Below, one piece after another: positions 39,201 through 49,684 of a DNA stretch of 64,000 bases (the stretch's first letter is position 1; the number at the start of each line of letters is the position of its first letter). The translations under genes and the position numbers were made by a program. Where the stretch lies: contig CM077115.1 of assembly GCA_039619475.1 (NCBI GenBank), positions 413,920,557 to 413,984,556 of the forward strand, in the 5' to 3' direction. This DNA comes from Icerya purchasi (lineage: Eukaryota; Arthropoda; Insecta; Hemiptera; Monophlebidae). The notes beneath the pieces are model-generated. The model did no database searches. It was given only the letters and a program-made list of their open reading frames with translations, and had not been told where the DNA came from.

Positions 39201-39835
39201 TGGAAAGGATAATTAAATGGCCTGTAACAGTCAATTTTAGTGTATATGTGTGATGCTGTGTATGTATTGGTACTATCTATCACACTAATATTCATCACAT
39301 TTTGTGCTATGGTTGAGCAGGCTATGGGGTGTAGAGGATAGTGCTTAGTGGGTATGTGGGGGTGTTTGGTGGTGGTTAGGTTATAGTATTGGTTGTGTTA
39401 TATTACCAATGATAAACTGTGGGGTGATGGGTAGTGATTGGGTTATAGTATAGGTTGGGTTACAATGGTAATGAGAGACTGTAGGGTGAGGGGTGGATTA
39501 GATATTAAACTGTTCCAAGAGAATTATGGGTATTTTTGACAAGGAGGGGTTGAAAACAGTGGGGTTGATTATCCTGGAAAAGGTAGATGAGTTAATTTAG
39601 GGCTCTGGATTAAAATAGATGAAGGAGTGGTTTTTTGAGGGTGAGGGGGTGTAAATTAGGGGTGGGGTACTGGGAAGAGGGTGATTTGGTTACTTTTAGA
39701 GCTCTGGATTAAAATAGATCAAGGGGTAGTTTTTAAGGGGGAGGGGGTGGAAAATAGGGGTGGAATACTAAAAAGAGGGTAGTTTGGTTGTTTTAAGAGG
39801 TCTAGATTAAATCAGATGAAGGGGTAGTTTTTGGG

Positions 39836-40143
39836 GGTGGGGTGGGAATAGGGGGTAGTTGGGTGACCTTTGGGCTAGAATAGGGGTAGCTGAGTGGCTT
39901 GTTGGCATTTGCGGGGTAGTTGGGTTAGTTTTCACTGCTTTTAAAGGTATTTGGGTTAAATTCTGCTTAAAGATAGGGGTAGTTGGGTGACCTTTGGGCT
40001 GGGGTAGGGGTAGTTGGGTGACTTTTTGGCATTTTTAAAAGGTAGTTGGGTTAATTTTACTTAAAAATAAGGGTAGTTGGGTGACCTTTGCACCAGAATA
40101 GGGGTAGTTGGGTGACCTTTGCACCAGAATAGGGGTAGTTGGG
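39836..40143. repeat. 31-bp subterminal tandem repeat, right arm
   Basis: Reverse complement of 24,774-25,050 with one extra unit (about ten in all). The two outermost units are identical to each other, indicating recent expansion or contraction. Confidence 0.9.
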
Positions 40144-40157
40144 GTGTGACGTCACAC
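40144..40157. promoter_or_regulatory. CRE-type palindrome, right arm
   Basis: GTGTGACGTCACAC, mirror of 24,760-24,773. Confidence 0.5.
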
Positions 40158-40210
40158 TTCCCCCTCACCCCCCTCACCCACTGGCCCAGAACCCCCATTT
40201 TTATACTACT

Positions 40211-40216
40211 GATATC
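40211..40216. repeat. putative right target-site duplication GATATC
   Basis: Follows the TATACTACT terminus directly; see the left copy for the ambiguity caused by GATATC being palindromic. Confidence 0.55.
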
Positions 40217-41450
40217 GCCTACGTACTTGCAGTTAAGATTTTCAGAAGAAAACGTTGTAAATATATACGGGCTAAAATTTCCGTGCCTAGTTTTAATATT
40301 TGAACATTGAAAAATGTCCAGAGGTTCTTGAGTTCTTATTTTGTTTCGACACAAAAAAAGAAAAAAATTGGCCACTGCGTTTAATGACTTCAATAGATAA
40401 ATATAGAACTGCCATGAATTCGTGATTAAGTGAACATGAGTATATTGTGGTCTTTTATATAGCTTGCATGCGGTTATCATAAATTATTTGCTAGTTTGTT
40501 TTTTGTAGGAAAATTATTCCTTTTTTTAAAAAAGTTAATAGTATTATTACAAATTTTTTTTCTGTTGTCCTTGTAATGGAAGATTTTTGTATTATAATTA
40601 TATATATTTTATAAAAATCGATGATACAATTTATATTCATATCAGTTATATGTGATCAAACTTTGTAAAAGTTTTATTACAAATAAACGTTATAGCTGTG
40701 CTGGGAACTTACAGATGAGCGGCTGTCTTTGGATTCTCCATATGCTAATTAAAACAAAAAAAAAAAACAAATAGTTAAAAATTTATACAGAGATTTTTTC
40801 AATTTGCCAGCGAATCAGTATAGTATGAAATATTTCTCAAAATTGAGCGCCAATTTTTATTAGTTTTAATATTATGAATATTTTATTCTCGTACATACTT
40901 AAAATGCGTAAAAATAGGCAGTTTTTAATTACTGTTTTAAATATAAACGTTTCGTTACAATTTGTAATTTTAAATTTTAAATTAAAATGATAATGCCGGC
41001 GATTACAATGTTAGTTGCGTAGTCTGAAATATGGCCTATGACATCGTTAATTCCTTGGGAAAAAAATAAGATGTTTGCACTTGTAACTCTCCGCTTATCC
41101 GAACGTGTCTTATTTTTTAAGACGAACTTTGAAAATTTTATATCCTTTTTATTCTTCTGTTACTATATCGTTTTACTCTGTCTCGCATTATTATTAAAAA
41201 ATTACATTAGCGTCACAGCTGGCTTAATGGATGTCTCTCTGCGGGACAACAGAAAAAAAAAAACAACAAATAGCCCCGTTTTCGTTATTATTTAAATTTT
41301 GAATAAATAAAAATTTTTAATACAAATCTTATTTATTCGAATTTATTGAATAAACCGCTTATTTGATCTTGTTGTCCGATTCTATTCCAGAAACAGTATA
41401 TAACAAAATGTGAGTGTTGATAACTCTCCCAGTGACAACGAGAGTTAAAT

Positions 41451-41500
<50 letters not shown>

Positions 41501-41524
41501 TTTTATGTTCTTTTCATTTTGCAG
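40217..41524 (+). other. probable intron upstream of the GPCR exon
   Basis: AT-rich, no supported coding sequence. Ends with the acceptor TTTTGCAG at 41,517-41,524. Contains the (ATT)n tract at 41,453-41,497 just before it. Confidence 0.5.
41453..41497. repeat. (ATT)n microsatellite
   Basis: About 15 uninterrupted TTA/ATT units lying 28 bp upstream of the GPCR exon, so between branch-point and acceptor territory of the preceding intron. Confidence 0.95.
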
Positions 41525-41672
41525 ACAGTTTCGGTGGCGGTCTCGGTTTTAACGTTGACCTTCATATCGGTCGATCGCTGGTACGCCATCTGCTTTCCAT
41601 TGAAATTCAAATCGACCACAGCTCGCGCCAAAGTATCCATCGTTATCATATGGATCATTTCCTTAACTATCG
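41525..41672 (+). CDS. GPCR exon (TM3-TM4), allatotropin/orexin receptor-like
   Basis: A 148-bp exon bounded by acceptor TTTTGCAG and donor CG|GTACGT. It reads TVSVAVSVLTLTFISVDRW, YAICFPLKFKSTTARAKVS and IVIIWIISLTI: TM3, the DRW variant of the DRY motif, intracellular loop 2 with a KFKSTTARAK basic stretch, and the start of TM4. This is a class A (rhodopsin-like) peptide receptor. DRW together with YAIC.PL.FKST..RA is characteristic of orexin and insect allatotropin receptors; other neuropeptide receptors (CCK- or SIFamide-type) share part of it. A second, poorer donor lies at 41,677. The exons for TM1-2 and TM5-7 were not found in this window, so introns are long or the exon is a stray copy. 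The reading frame is intact and shows no decay. Confidence 0.75.
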
Positions 41673-42149
41673 GTACGTACCGTCACAATATACAGTATTA
41701 ATGGTATCAAATTTTTATGCTTGGTACTTCGTTGCGGAGACAGTCAAAAGATGCCTCAATAGCAAATTTGTCGCGGCATTCTAGAGACAGGTCGTTTTAA
41801 AAAATCAGTGCTAACGGGAATAAATTCAGCATTGTAGAGTATACCATTTCATTTAATTACTCCCATACACAATATGCAACAACTGAGTAGCCATTGTGGA
41901 ATGTTGCACTAGTGTTCTGAAGCTGGCGCCTCTGGATCGTTTTTCGAAACTTTACTTTTTATTCTTTCATCCCATAGATAAAATTTGTCTTGTCTAAAAA
42001 AAAAAAAAAAAAAAGCGGGCCAACCGATATAACATCATTTTTTTAACAGCACCGTTACTGGTAGCTCCAATCGTATATAATTAAATAAAAAATAAAAATA
42101 AATAATCGCTAATAATCACGTGGTACGTAGGTACCGCCCTGTAACTTGC
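41673..42149. other. noncoding stretch after the GPCR exon
   Basis: Likely the start of the next intron. Includes an A-run at about 41,996-42,014. Nothing else recognised. Confidence 0.5.
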
Positions 42150-43290
42150 GTGTGCGCTTTCAGGTGACAATTTCACTATTCATTTGGTACATTGGAAGTG
42201 CGGTGCGCTGTCCGTACCCAGGGGATCTCATTCACGCTCAATGTATGAAAGATGGTCGGCTTTCCCAGCTGGCGAATCATCGCGAACACGTCATTTTTAT
42301 GCGTCATCCAGTAATACGGATCGATTTCCGCAAAGACAGGTTATTCTCGATCATCCATAAACTGCTTGTCCTCTATGTTTCCGCGTGTCACATTCTTCAG
42401 GTTCGCGTTCGCCTTGAATGAATAATACATACTCTCTGTGAGACGCATTTTCATCGCCACGTATAAAACGGGTTTGACTCCACGTCGATCGGTACATCGA
42501 ATCTCGCTGTTGGCCATCATGTACAGTGTGACATTTTCCATCACAAACTCGCGAGGTTCGCGCTCAATTAAACTGATGGAAAGTAGAGCTCTGAGCGACA
42601 ATTGACGTTCACACCGGGAGCGACTTGTCCTCTCACGTCGGGTCCTTGGAGATGGGCTCGATCATAGAGATTCACGGGACGAAGGATCGCCATCATCTTT
42701 GGAAACGGTCGCCAAAGCTGGTGAGTTGTCATACTCGCGATACAGCGACTCGTCGATGCGAATGCCGTTCATGCGGTATAATGGTTTCGAAAGTCAGCTT
42801 TTCACCATCGATTTTTTCACACACCCGTTGAGGTAGGTCGATTTGTAAATGAGGTGGCTCTTGGGGTGCACATTGAACACGCGATCGTCATCGAACTGAC
42901 GTGGAAGCTCTGAAACCATTACAGGAATGTTTATTATCACTTATCCGACGATGCTTTTCGAACCGCGTTTTTTATATCGCCGTCTAACCGGAGACGATCG
43001 CAGATGGGGCACGAAACGCCGAATCGGTTCTGACGGAAGCAGCGATCGAACCCGACGTCGGTAGCAAGACCTTCGTCGACAAACACTTCCTGCGGTGGCT
43101 GATAAGTCGAATCCTCTCTTTTTTTGTCAGTTTCATTGGCAGCCTTTTGCGTTTACGTTTCTCTATTTCCTTCTTTTCTTTCGAACGAGCGTCGCGCTTT
43201 CGCAGTTTGTTAGACTCTAGCTTCGAACTGTCATGTCGTTGACGCAATTCGCATTTGCGTTCGGTGGCAGTTTTTGGTTTTTGTGTATTG
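42150..43290 (-). pseudogene. decayed Helitron (Rep N-terminal region) fragment
   Basis: This GC-richer block reads on the minus strand, in shifting frames: at about 43,130-43,245 a basic RKRDARSKEKK stretch; at about 43,000-43,060 RFGVSCPICDRL; at 42,860-42,890 FNVHPKSHL; at 42,465-42,545 a segment with MANSEIRCTDRRGVKPV; and at 42,185-42,310 YYWMTHKNDVFAMIRQLG, then KPTIFHTLSVNEI. The order (basic region, Cys pair with CDRL, the DUF6570-like region with 'sTDRRGvKPV', then the Helitron_like_N opening 'P.YW...k.d.fAMIRQLG.PTiF.TLS') fits the N-terminal half of a Helitron Rep-helicase. It stops before the HUH nuclease motif and the helicase, so it is truncated, and at least two frameshifts break it. 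Confidence 0.7.
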
Positions 43291-43585
43291 GACGCGCGTA
43301 ATTAAAGAAACACTTCAAACTTTTCTACACCTGTCGTTTTCGAACTAAAAGACGTATCAAGTATAAATGTGGCAAATTCTTCGCTATTGCACAGTTCGTC
43401 GTCCTGTTTTCGTTTCTGCAATGCGTGTTTGTGTTCGGTGGCGGTTTTATACACTTCTTATTACTGTGCAGGTTGATGAATAGAAAGTCCCACCCCATAG
43501 GGGGAGAATCATGTGAAGATTTTGTTGCTAATTTAATAATACCATGAAAACGCAAAAAAAGTATTATATACATATATATGGGGTA

Positions 43586-43623
<38 letters not shown>

Positions 43624-46495
43624 ATAATGTCACGGTAACATTTTATGGTAATATTTCGTGTGACATTTTGTGGAGCGGACAAAAAACATGTTCATGTCAA
43701 AAAATCTCCATTAAAATATTTCAGACATTTAATTTACGCGGGGGGTTTATTAGAGAAGGAAACCCAGCGACAAGAGTTTTGATAGCGATTACGGGATATA
43801 TTATTTACATTCAAATCTTACTTTTCGGCTACACTTAAAGATGGCTTTAATTATTACATTAGCAATATGGCAAAAAACAAAAAAAGGGAAGGGGGAACTG
43901 AGTAGAGGAAATTAATCTCGGGCAGTTGCAAATGCCTCCACATCCACATTGGGCTGTGAGTTCGAACAAATAATAAAATTAATAAAATCTATAACAGTAA
44001 AATAATCGTTAATAGTCATGTGAAAGTCAAAATAGCGTATCAGCACTCGTGTACCATCATAGTATGTGAATATCGATTTATAGACAGACACGCACGAAAT
44101 TACATTGGCTCGCGACAAAAATCGTTTACGATGGATTCGAAATGAAATTCTCATATCGTGCCGATAATTGCATTACAGAATATTTCTATGACCGTGCTGC
44201 TGCCTGTATATCTGCAGAACAAAAACGTACGAACAGTCAGTAATCATTCTTGCTGAAGTGATGAATTCAATTGAACGTAAAAGAGGAGAAATAATTAAAG
44301 ATTTAAAAGGCGCAAACAGCTAGTAAAAATATAAATGTGCAATACATTCGAAAAAATAAATGAATAAATAAAATGTTTAGTCCGCCGAGGTGAAAAAATG
44401 TTTTGTATTTTTTAAATTTATTGCATTAATAATTTTACGAGCAAAATTGAAAACGTTGAAATTAGTACGAACGAATTAAAATGATAAAGAAAAAAAGGTG
44501 CTAAAATTAAAAGTAAAATTTTCGATAAAAACTACATTAAAAATACGCCTTTGATATTTCGAACGCATTTGCATGGCGGACCTATTTTTAATTCTGACGA
44601 ATCGCATTCGAAGCGTCAAGTAGTGTTTTTTGTAGCGACGCGATAAAATTTTAATTATAAAAACGAATGGCAGGGAAACTCATTCTTAGCTAAACGTGAG
44701 AGAATAGTTCACTGTTAGACTGTGGCAAGCGTGTGAACAATCTTTACATAAGTCTGTTAATTAAAAAATAAAATAAAAGAAAACCAAAATATAAAGCCCG
44801 AAGAAGCCGACGAGCGAGTACTTATAGAATAAGGGAATGTCTGAGAAAAAGTGACGAAGAAGGAATAAAAATCTACCTATTGCAGCGATGAAAGCAACAC
44901 CTTCAGAAATGGTACTCGATAGAGGAGAGAGTATTTCGATAACTGAAGTCAAGTCACAGGAAACCGCTTCATAACGTATAGATGCAGTATTGAATTACCA
45001 CATAGTCGTAAATTTTAATTAATAATGATCCGTAATTCTTTATAATAATATTTATTATTTTTTTTATTCTTAAATATGTGAATACGAAATTTAGTAAAAC
45101 TACGCATTGTATTGAAAAATAGATTTCTTCGGAATATCTTGTAAATTTAAATTGCAGAAAAAAATTATTAAAGAATTCTGCATAGTTCCCTAGCAGAAAT
45201 ATCATTCACTTTTAAATCATAAATTCTCGGCAACTATTCCGCTGTTCTGAGCTGAAAGTTCCTTTTAGTTGTTATAATGTGCCTCTTCTCCAAAATAAAA
45301 AAAAAAAAAAAAAATGAAACTAAATAAAAAAATAAATCTGCAGAGAAAATGTGTGGAGAAAGAAAAGAAAAAAGTCAGAAAGAACCGCGGGCAACACTAC
45401 CAGTATAAAATATGATGATTAGAGGCATTCGTTTGCACAGAGTGTTAATAGTATCCGAAATAATAGTGTCAGGATCTTAAGAAAAAATCGATTAACGTTT
45501 TTTTAATTTTTTTGTCGGATGCTACGTAATGTCACAATGACCAAAAATACCCGTGAATGTATTCCTTGAATGTTATTAAAAATGTTATTGTTTTGGAAAA
45601 ATCACTTCCGTCATTCGATCAAATTTTCCGTAATGGCTTTTGTTCGAGGTTAGTTGGACGCAATTTCTTACATTGTAGGCAAATGAATATATCGTGAATA
45701 ACGCCTAAAGGTGGATCTGATTTTTACAGTACCATGTGTCAAAGAGGTGTGCCAATACGTAGTCGGCCCATTAAACCTCCCGTTTTTTTTCTAGAACGCG
45801 TGCATGGTATCCGTAAAGTGGTGGGAGATTAGTTTGTTTTGATCTGCATTAATTTTCAAAATTTTTTAGAGCCATTTATCGTTTACATTTGAAGCAATCG
45901 CTAAAAACACATACTTTTTTTTTCGACCAAAGCGAAGAAAAGAAAGAGGAATAACTCACGTACTTACTGAACCCCGACGAAACAAAACGTAATTCCCTGG
46001 TTCGCGTTAGAGATTTGATTTAACCGCTGAAAATGTGTATTTTCAGAAATTGCGTTTACGAAAAGGCGAAAAACTTCAACATTAACGCGGAACTTTGCAA
46101 AGTTTGCTGTGCAAACGCGAGTTTTAGTTCTTTAAAATTAGCAATCATTTTGCAACAGCCTACGCAAATGATGGGCACTTCAACATCATAAATTCGTCCA
46201 CATAAAATTTAAACATTATAAGCACCTTCGAAATTTGTATGCGGACTAGTTTTAGCACCTACGCTCTTATCTGCTGAAGTTTGTACGCTTTCGTCAGTTT
46301 AGCTGATCAATAAAACGGCTCGGTGTTATTATATAACTGATATCAGTGAACATCATCGAAACAGTGCTTTCCAGACGTGTCAGTCACTTTGACCGCTCTC
46401 TTCTTCTACTTCATCCGTCTTACAGAGTGTGTGACTTTAGGGATTATAGCCCGTAAATTTGATACTTTAATGAAAGGCGTTTAACGCGAAATGCG

Positions 46496-46529
<34 letters not shown>

Positions 46530-47520
46530 CATCGGAAACGTCATGCTACTAAGCGTGTTACCAGGAGTGTTACTGAAAAGTGTAGTACTTCTTCGTGTTA
46601 CCGTCCGCGATTTCACTGTACAAATCATCGCTGTATATTCTCTGAATTATTTCCAACGAATGTACTAGCAAAAGAATCGCAGGAAAATCTAAGAAATACC
46701 TTCAACGTAATTCGGAAGGTTGCAAATTCACTGCTCTGCCTGTTAATGTAATTTGTACGGTAAAAAAAAAAAAAAAATTTATTAAAATTTAACAAGCGCA
46801 ACGAGCACTCTCTAAAATCTTCGTCTCGCTTAAAACAAAAGCTGCATCAATTTTTATCGCGTCGCTCTGGATAGCGAGAAAAAATGCTTGACACTTAATT
46901 AATCAGCCCTCACCTCGAAGAAAGTACCAAAATCAGCCTGAATGCAGAACCGAACGGAAGATGAAAATCTTAAAATGATGAGCGTATGGGTGGAGATATC
47001 TGCGTTGTTGAAACAACCATTAATAACCCCGATGAATTTCGCTCGTCAGCCTTTTTAACATGTCGCCGAGGACGTAAGAAGTGTACAATAATGCTTCGAG
47101 AATTCAATCTAACACCGTCACGTGCTCTTAAACAGGCGATTGTTTGAAACAGATACTGAACTCGCGCGGATACCGTTCATAGCACCGATCGTTCTAAGAT
47201 ACATTTTCGCTACGAAGAATAATACATCAAAGCAATCTGCCGAATTTAGGGAGAGAGCAGTCGGCTTATGTCTAAGCAATAATTCTACGACTCGAGCAGA
47301 TTCGGCGAATATTCTGCATACATCGTGTGAACCTCTGAGGAGTGCAAAAGCGAATTGGGCCGTGAATTGAATAATTTCAAATTAACTATGTACTCGTTTT
47401 AACGTTCGCGCATTTTTCGACAGCCCGTATGTATGTTAGGATAATTGAAACCTCGCACACACAGGCATAATCATCTCGTAGTTAGGTTAAGAATTTGAAT
47501 CCTTCCCATAAAATTGATTA
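43291..47520. other. AT-rich noncoding region
   Basis: No supported gene. Contains (AT)n tracts at about 43,588-43,620 and 46,497-46,527, A-runs near 45,297 and 46,761, and scattered short frames without recognisable domains. Confidence 0.55.
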
Positions 47521-47524
47521 AGTT

Positions 47525-47580
47525 CTTCTGTGGCCTAGTTGGTTAGGCAGTGCTGTTTCGTTCGGGGTTTTCCCTTTTTT
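47525..47580 (+). ncRNA. possible tRNA-derived SINE head
   Basis: TGGCCTAGTTGG at about 47,531-47,542 matches the polymerase III A-box consensus TRGCNNAGYNGG exactly. It continues GTTAGGCAGTGCTGTTTCGTT. A clean B box at the right distance is missing (GTTCGGGGTTTTCC instead), so it is degraded. Related CAGTGGTGTTTCGTT sequences lie at about 13,223 and 51,000. Confidence 0.35.
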
Positions 47581-47589
47581 TTCGCGCGG

Positions 47590-48329
47590 TTTTCGATAAA
47601 CTTACACGCTCGCTCTTATTCGTATTTTCCACATGGACTGTTTCACTGTCTTCGTAAAACTGGATAGGAAGGCCAGCAAGCGCAGTGTGTGTCATGCGCA
47701 ATATAAAATTCGCCAACGAATTTCATAGCCCCTCGGAACACTTGCCTGTATGTGTTTGCTGCGCCGAGCAACCTGGTGTGAAAGTTTTAGTTGGGTGAAA
47801 ATCCCGGCCAGGTCGGCAAATCAAGTGGTGTATGGGCGATCTGAGAAGGACTCTGGTATCGAGTTCAACTTGAGAAAGCGCTTCTCAGACTGTACGGGAA
47901 CAAGAAGGGCAAGAGAAGTATTAAAAAACCAACTGCGACGTTCCGCAGCATTGAAAATGAAGGCTACTGCCTAGGACAGCAGCTGTTACCGGTACGTTAT
48001 TGGAGCTAAAGACAAATATAATGTCAGCAAGGTCAAAGAGATTGCGAAGATCGCATACCCTGGTTCGAAAGCAAGAAGAAACCGCTTCATTATTTATCGA
48101 GTTTTAGCGGCACAACGAAAGATTACAAGTACCAATGATTAAGGGGCACTTAGCGACTAAATCAGAGGACACGGGTTCGGTCCTTGTACCGGATCCAAGT
48201 CGCTTCCAAGTTTACCCGGCCTGAAACAATTGGGTACCAGAGAAATTTGAGAAAGTAAAGTTGGCCGAGAAAAAGGAACTGGCCCCCCTACCATCATTAA
48301 TGCCCTTAGTCCATTGTGAACCTTCGGCA
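47590..48329. other. GC-richer unclassified repeat-like region
   Basis: Base composition differs from the flanks. Open frames are short and unrecognised. At about 48,150-48,185 GGGTTCGGTCC resembles a B box preceded by TTAGCGACTAAATCAG, so a second tRNA-derived head may lie here, directly upstream of the dispersed tail repeat. Confidence 0.3.
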
Positions 48330-48501
48330 CTTAGTTTAATCTTTGCACTATTTTTTCAGCCATTTCCCTGCTTCCTTTTTCCACTTACTAATTCTATTTT
48401 TAAAATATGATTGGGGATATTACTCATTCATTTTTAATTAAAACCGAATCATCTATATAATCAATTCGTAGTTTTGTCCCTCTAGGATAAATTTAATATA
48501 C
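48330..48501 (+). repeat. dispersed tail repeat, copy 2, interrupted by mariner
   Basis: Related to 17,905-18,065 in the same order and orientation. It ends exactly at the TA where the mariner-like element is inserted, so it is older than that insertion. ATTACTTTG, which follows soon after in copy 1, appears right of the mariner and (TA)n at 49,679, consistent with an interrupted copy. Confidence 0.6.
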
Positions 48502-49628
48502 TGGGTGTGTCAAAAGAAAAGCGACATGTGTCATAATAAACGCGACACTCGTTTTTGTCATAACCAATGGCATAATCGCCGTGATAAATGCAAATGAAAC
48601 AAAGAATGAGGTCCTACATGTCAGTTGACGTTGCTGAAATGAAAAACACAAGTCATAGTTGTATTAAAACTGGTATTTTTAACAAAATTGTACAAAAAAG
48701 TTGTAAAATGATTTTTTTGCATTTTTAAAAAAATAAGTAATTGAATTAAAACGTAACTTTTTTTTAACAAAACTTCATATAAAAAAAAAAAGTTTGTTTT
48801 TACATGTTTTTTAATAATAATTGATTAAAATACGGTATTTCAGGAATAAAAAAAATTTGACAAGATCACAATTACAAGTCTAAAAAAAAAAAAAAAAATC
48901 GTGAATTTTAAAAGTTATTTCAGATACTCGAACTGTTTTCCTTCTTCCTTTATGCAGTCTTGAAGGCGATCAGGCATACTGTTAATCACATTTCTGATCA
49001 TCGCGGCGTTTCCTTCCAGTTCTTCAAAAATTAATTTGATGCATGCCTTGAGTTCCTCGATAGTTCTCGGTTTCTTCGCATAAACTTTATCTTTAATGTA
49101 ACCCCATAAAAAGAAAACCATAGGAGTAAGGTCGGGCGATCGAGGTGGCCATTCGATGTTTCCGCCGCGTCCAATTACTCTACCATTGAATGCTTCGTCT
49201 AGAAAATGACGTACTGCAACCATGAAATGGGCCGGCGCGCCGTCCTGCTGGTAATAAATCGTATTCAACCTATGGTAGAAGGTAATTTTTCAACATTTCC
49301 AAATAAGCAGCACCCCATAATCGTATCATCGAAAAAGTATGGTCCAAAAATACCAAAACTCGAAATACCAGCCCACACTGTAACACTAGGTTGATTTAGT
49401 TGTTTTTCATACATGGTGTGAGGATTGAGGGTGTCGTAATAAACACTGTTGTAATGCAGTTACAATGGTGAAAATTGCTCTAACTTCATGCCAAGACCAT
49501 TATCATTGAATGCCAAATGGATTTGGACACTTTGAGAAATTTTTGTATTCACACTTTTCAAAAAACTGAAGTTATAAAATGTTTGTCCGGGGTAGTAGCG
49601 AAAAGTGTCGCTTTTCTTTTAACACACC

Positions 49629-49631
<3 letters not shown>
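48502..49631 (-). mobile_element. mariner/Tc1-type element relic, 1,130 bp
   Basis: Ends are CTGGGTGTGTCAAAAGAA at 48,502 and its near-complement ending CACACCCTG at 49,631; about 26 bp of terminal inverted repeat with two mismatches. Both ends abut TA (48,500-48,501 and 49,632-49,633), the target duplication of the IS630-Tc1-mariner superfamily. The transposase lies on the minus strand. At 1.1 kb it is shorter than a complete element of this type, and the N-terminal DNA-binding region appears to be missing. Confidence 0.88.
48915..49440 (-). pseudogene. mariner-type transposase, truncated and mutated
   Basis: The minus frame 49,268-48,915 (117 residues) holds YYQQDGAPAHF with the second catalytic Asp, then NIEWPPRSPDLTPMVFFLWG. 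In relatives the third acidic residue sits in the 'PMDFFLW' position; here it is Val, so the active site is lost. Spacing from the second Asp to that position is 41 residues (DD41D, as described for rosa-type mariners; subfamily is inferred). Upstream, broken frames at about 49,290-49,430 give NPHTMYEKQLNQPSVTVWAG and IFGPYFFD, the segment between the first and second catalytic residues, with a stop and frameshift. No helix-turn-helix was found. The protein ends EGKQFEYLK. Confidence 0.82.

Positions 49632-49681
<50 letters not shown>
49632..49681. repeat. (TA)n microsatellite at the mariner edge
   Basis: About 50 bp of uninterrupted TA. It includes the right-hand TA target duplication and may have expanded from it. 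Confidence 0.95.

Positions 49682-49684
<3 letters not shown>

Larger units (their letters stand above)
24706..40210. mobile_element. 15.5-kb palindromic element with ~6.2-kb inverted arms
   Basis: The two arms (24,706-30,949 and 33,937-40,210) are reverse complements around a 2,987-bp spacer. Ends are AGTAGTATAAAAATGGGGG and its complement, flanked by GATATC on both sides. Within the arms, features keep a constant mirror sum (64,886), so indels occur only near the outer ends. Total length, a possible 6-bp duplication and AG...CT termini agree with published hallmarks of Polinton/Maverick elements; 6 bp is also compatible with IS3EU or Dada. I find no DNA polymerase B, retroviral-type integrase, cysteine protease, packaging ATPase or capsid frame; the longest frame inside is 123 codons. 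Subterminal tandem repeats inside long arms also recall Foldback/Galileo-type structures. It is best called an unclassified giant inverted-repeat element, probably non-autonomous. Confidence 0.8.
33937..40210 (-). repeat. right inverted arm (6,274 bp)
   Basis: Reverse complement of the left arm. It is 30 bp longer: one additional 31-bp subterminal unit at about 40,100-40,135 minus a 1-bp G-run difference. The inner edge is TTCCAACAT at 33,937. Short open frames in it repeat those of the left arm with identical predicted peptides, except for one Lys/Thr change. Confidence 0.95.

Noticed and set aside
24706..40210. Palindrome as a pure assembly artefact
   Set aside because: Arms differ by a whole 31-bp unit and by single bases, the spacer is unique and not palindromic, and both outer ends stop at the same defined terminus. 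A simple inverted misjoin would not produce this, though long reads should still confirm it.
48172..48185. Intact tRNA gene
   Set aside because: A B-box-like GGTTCGGTCC is present but no cloverleaf with a proper acceptor stem can be built around it.
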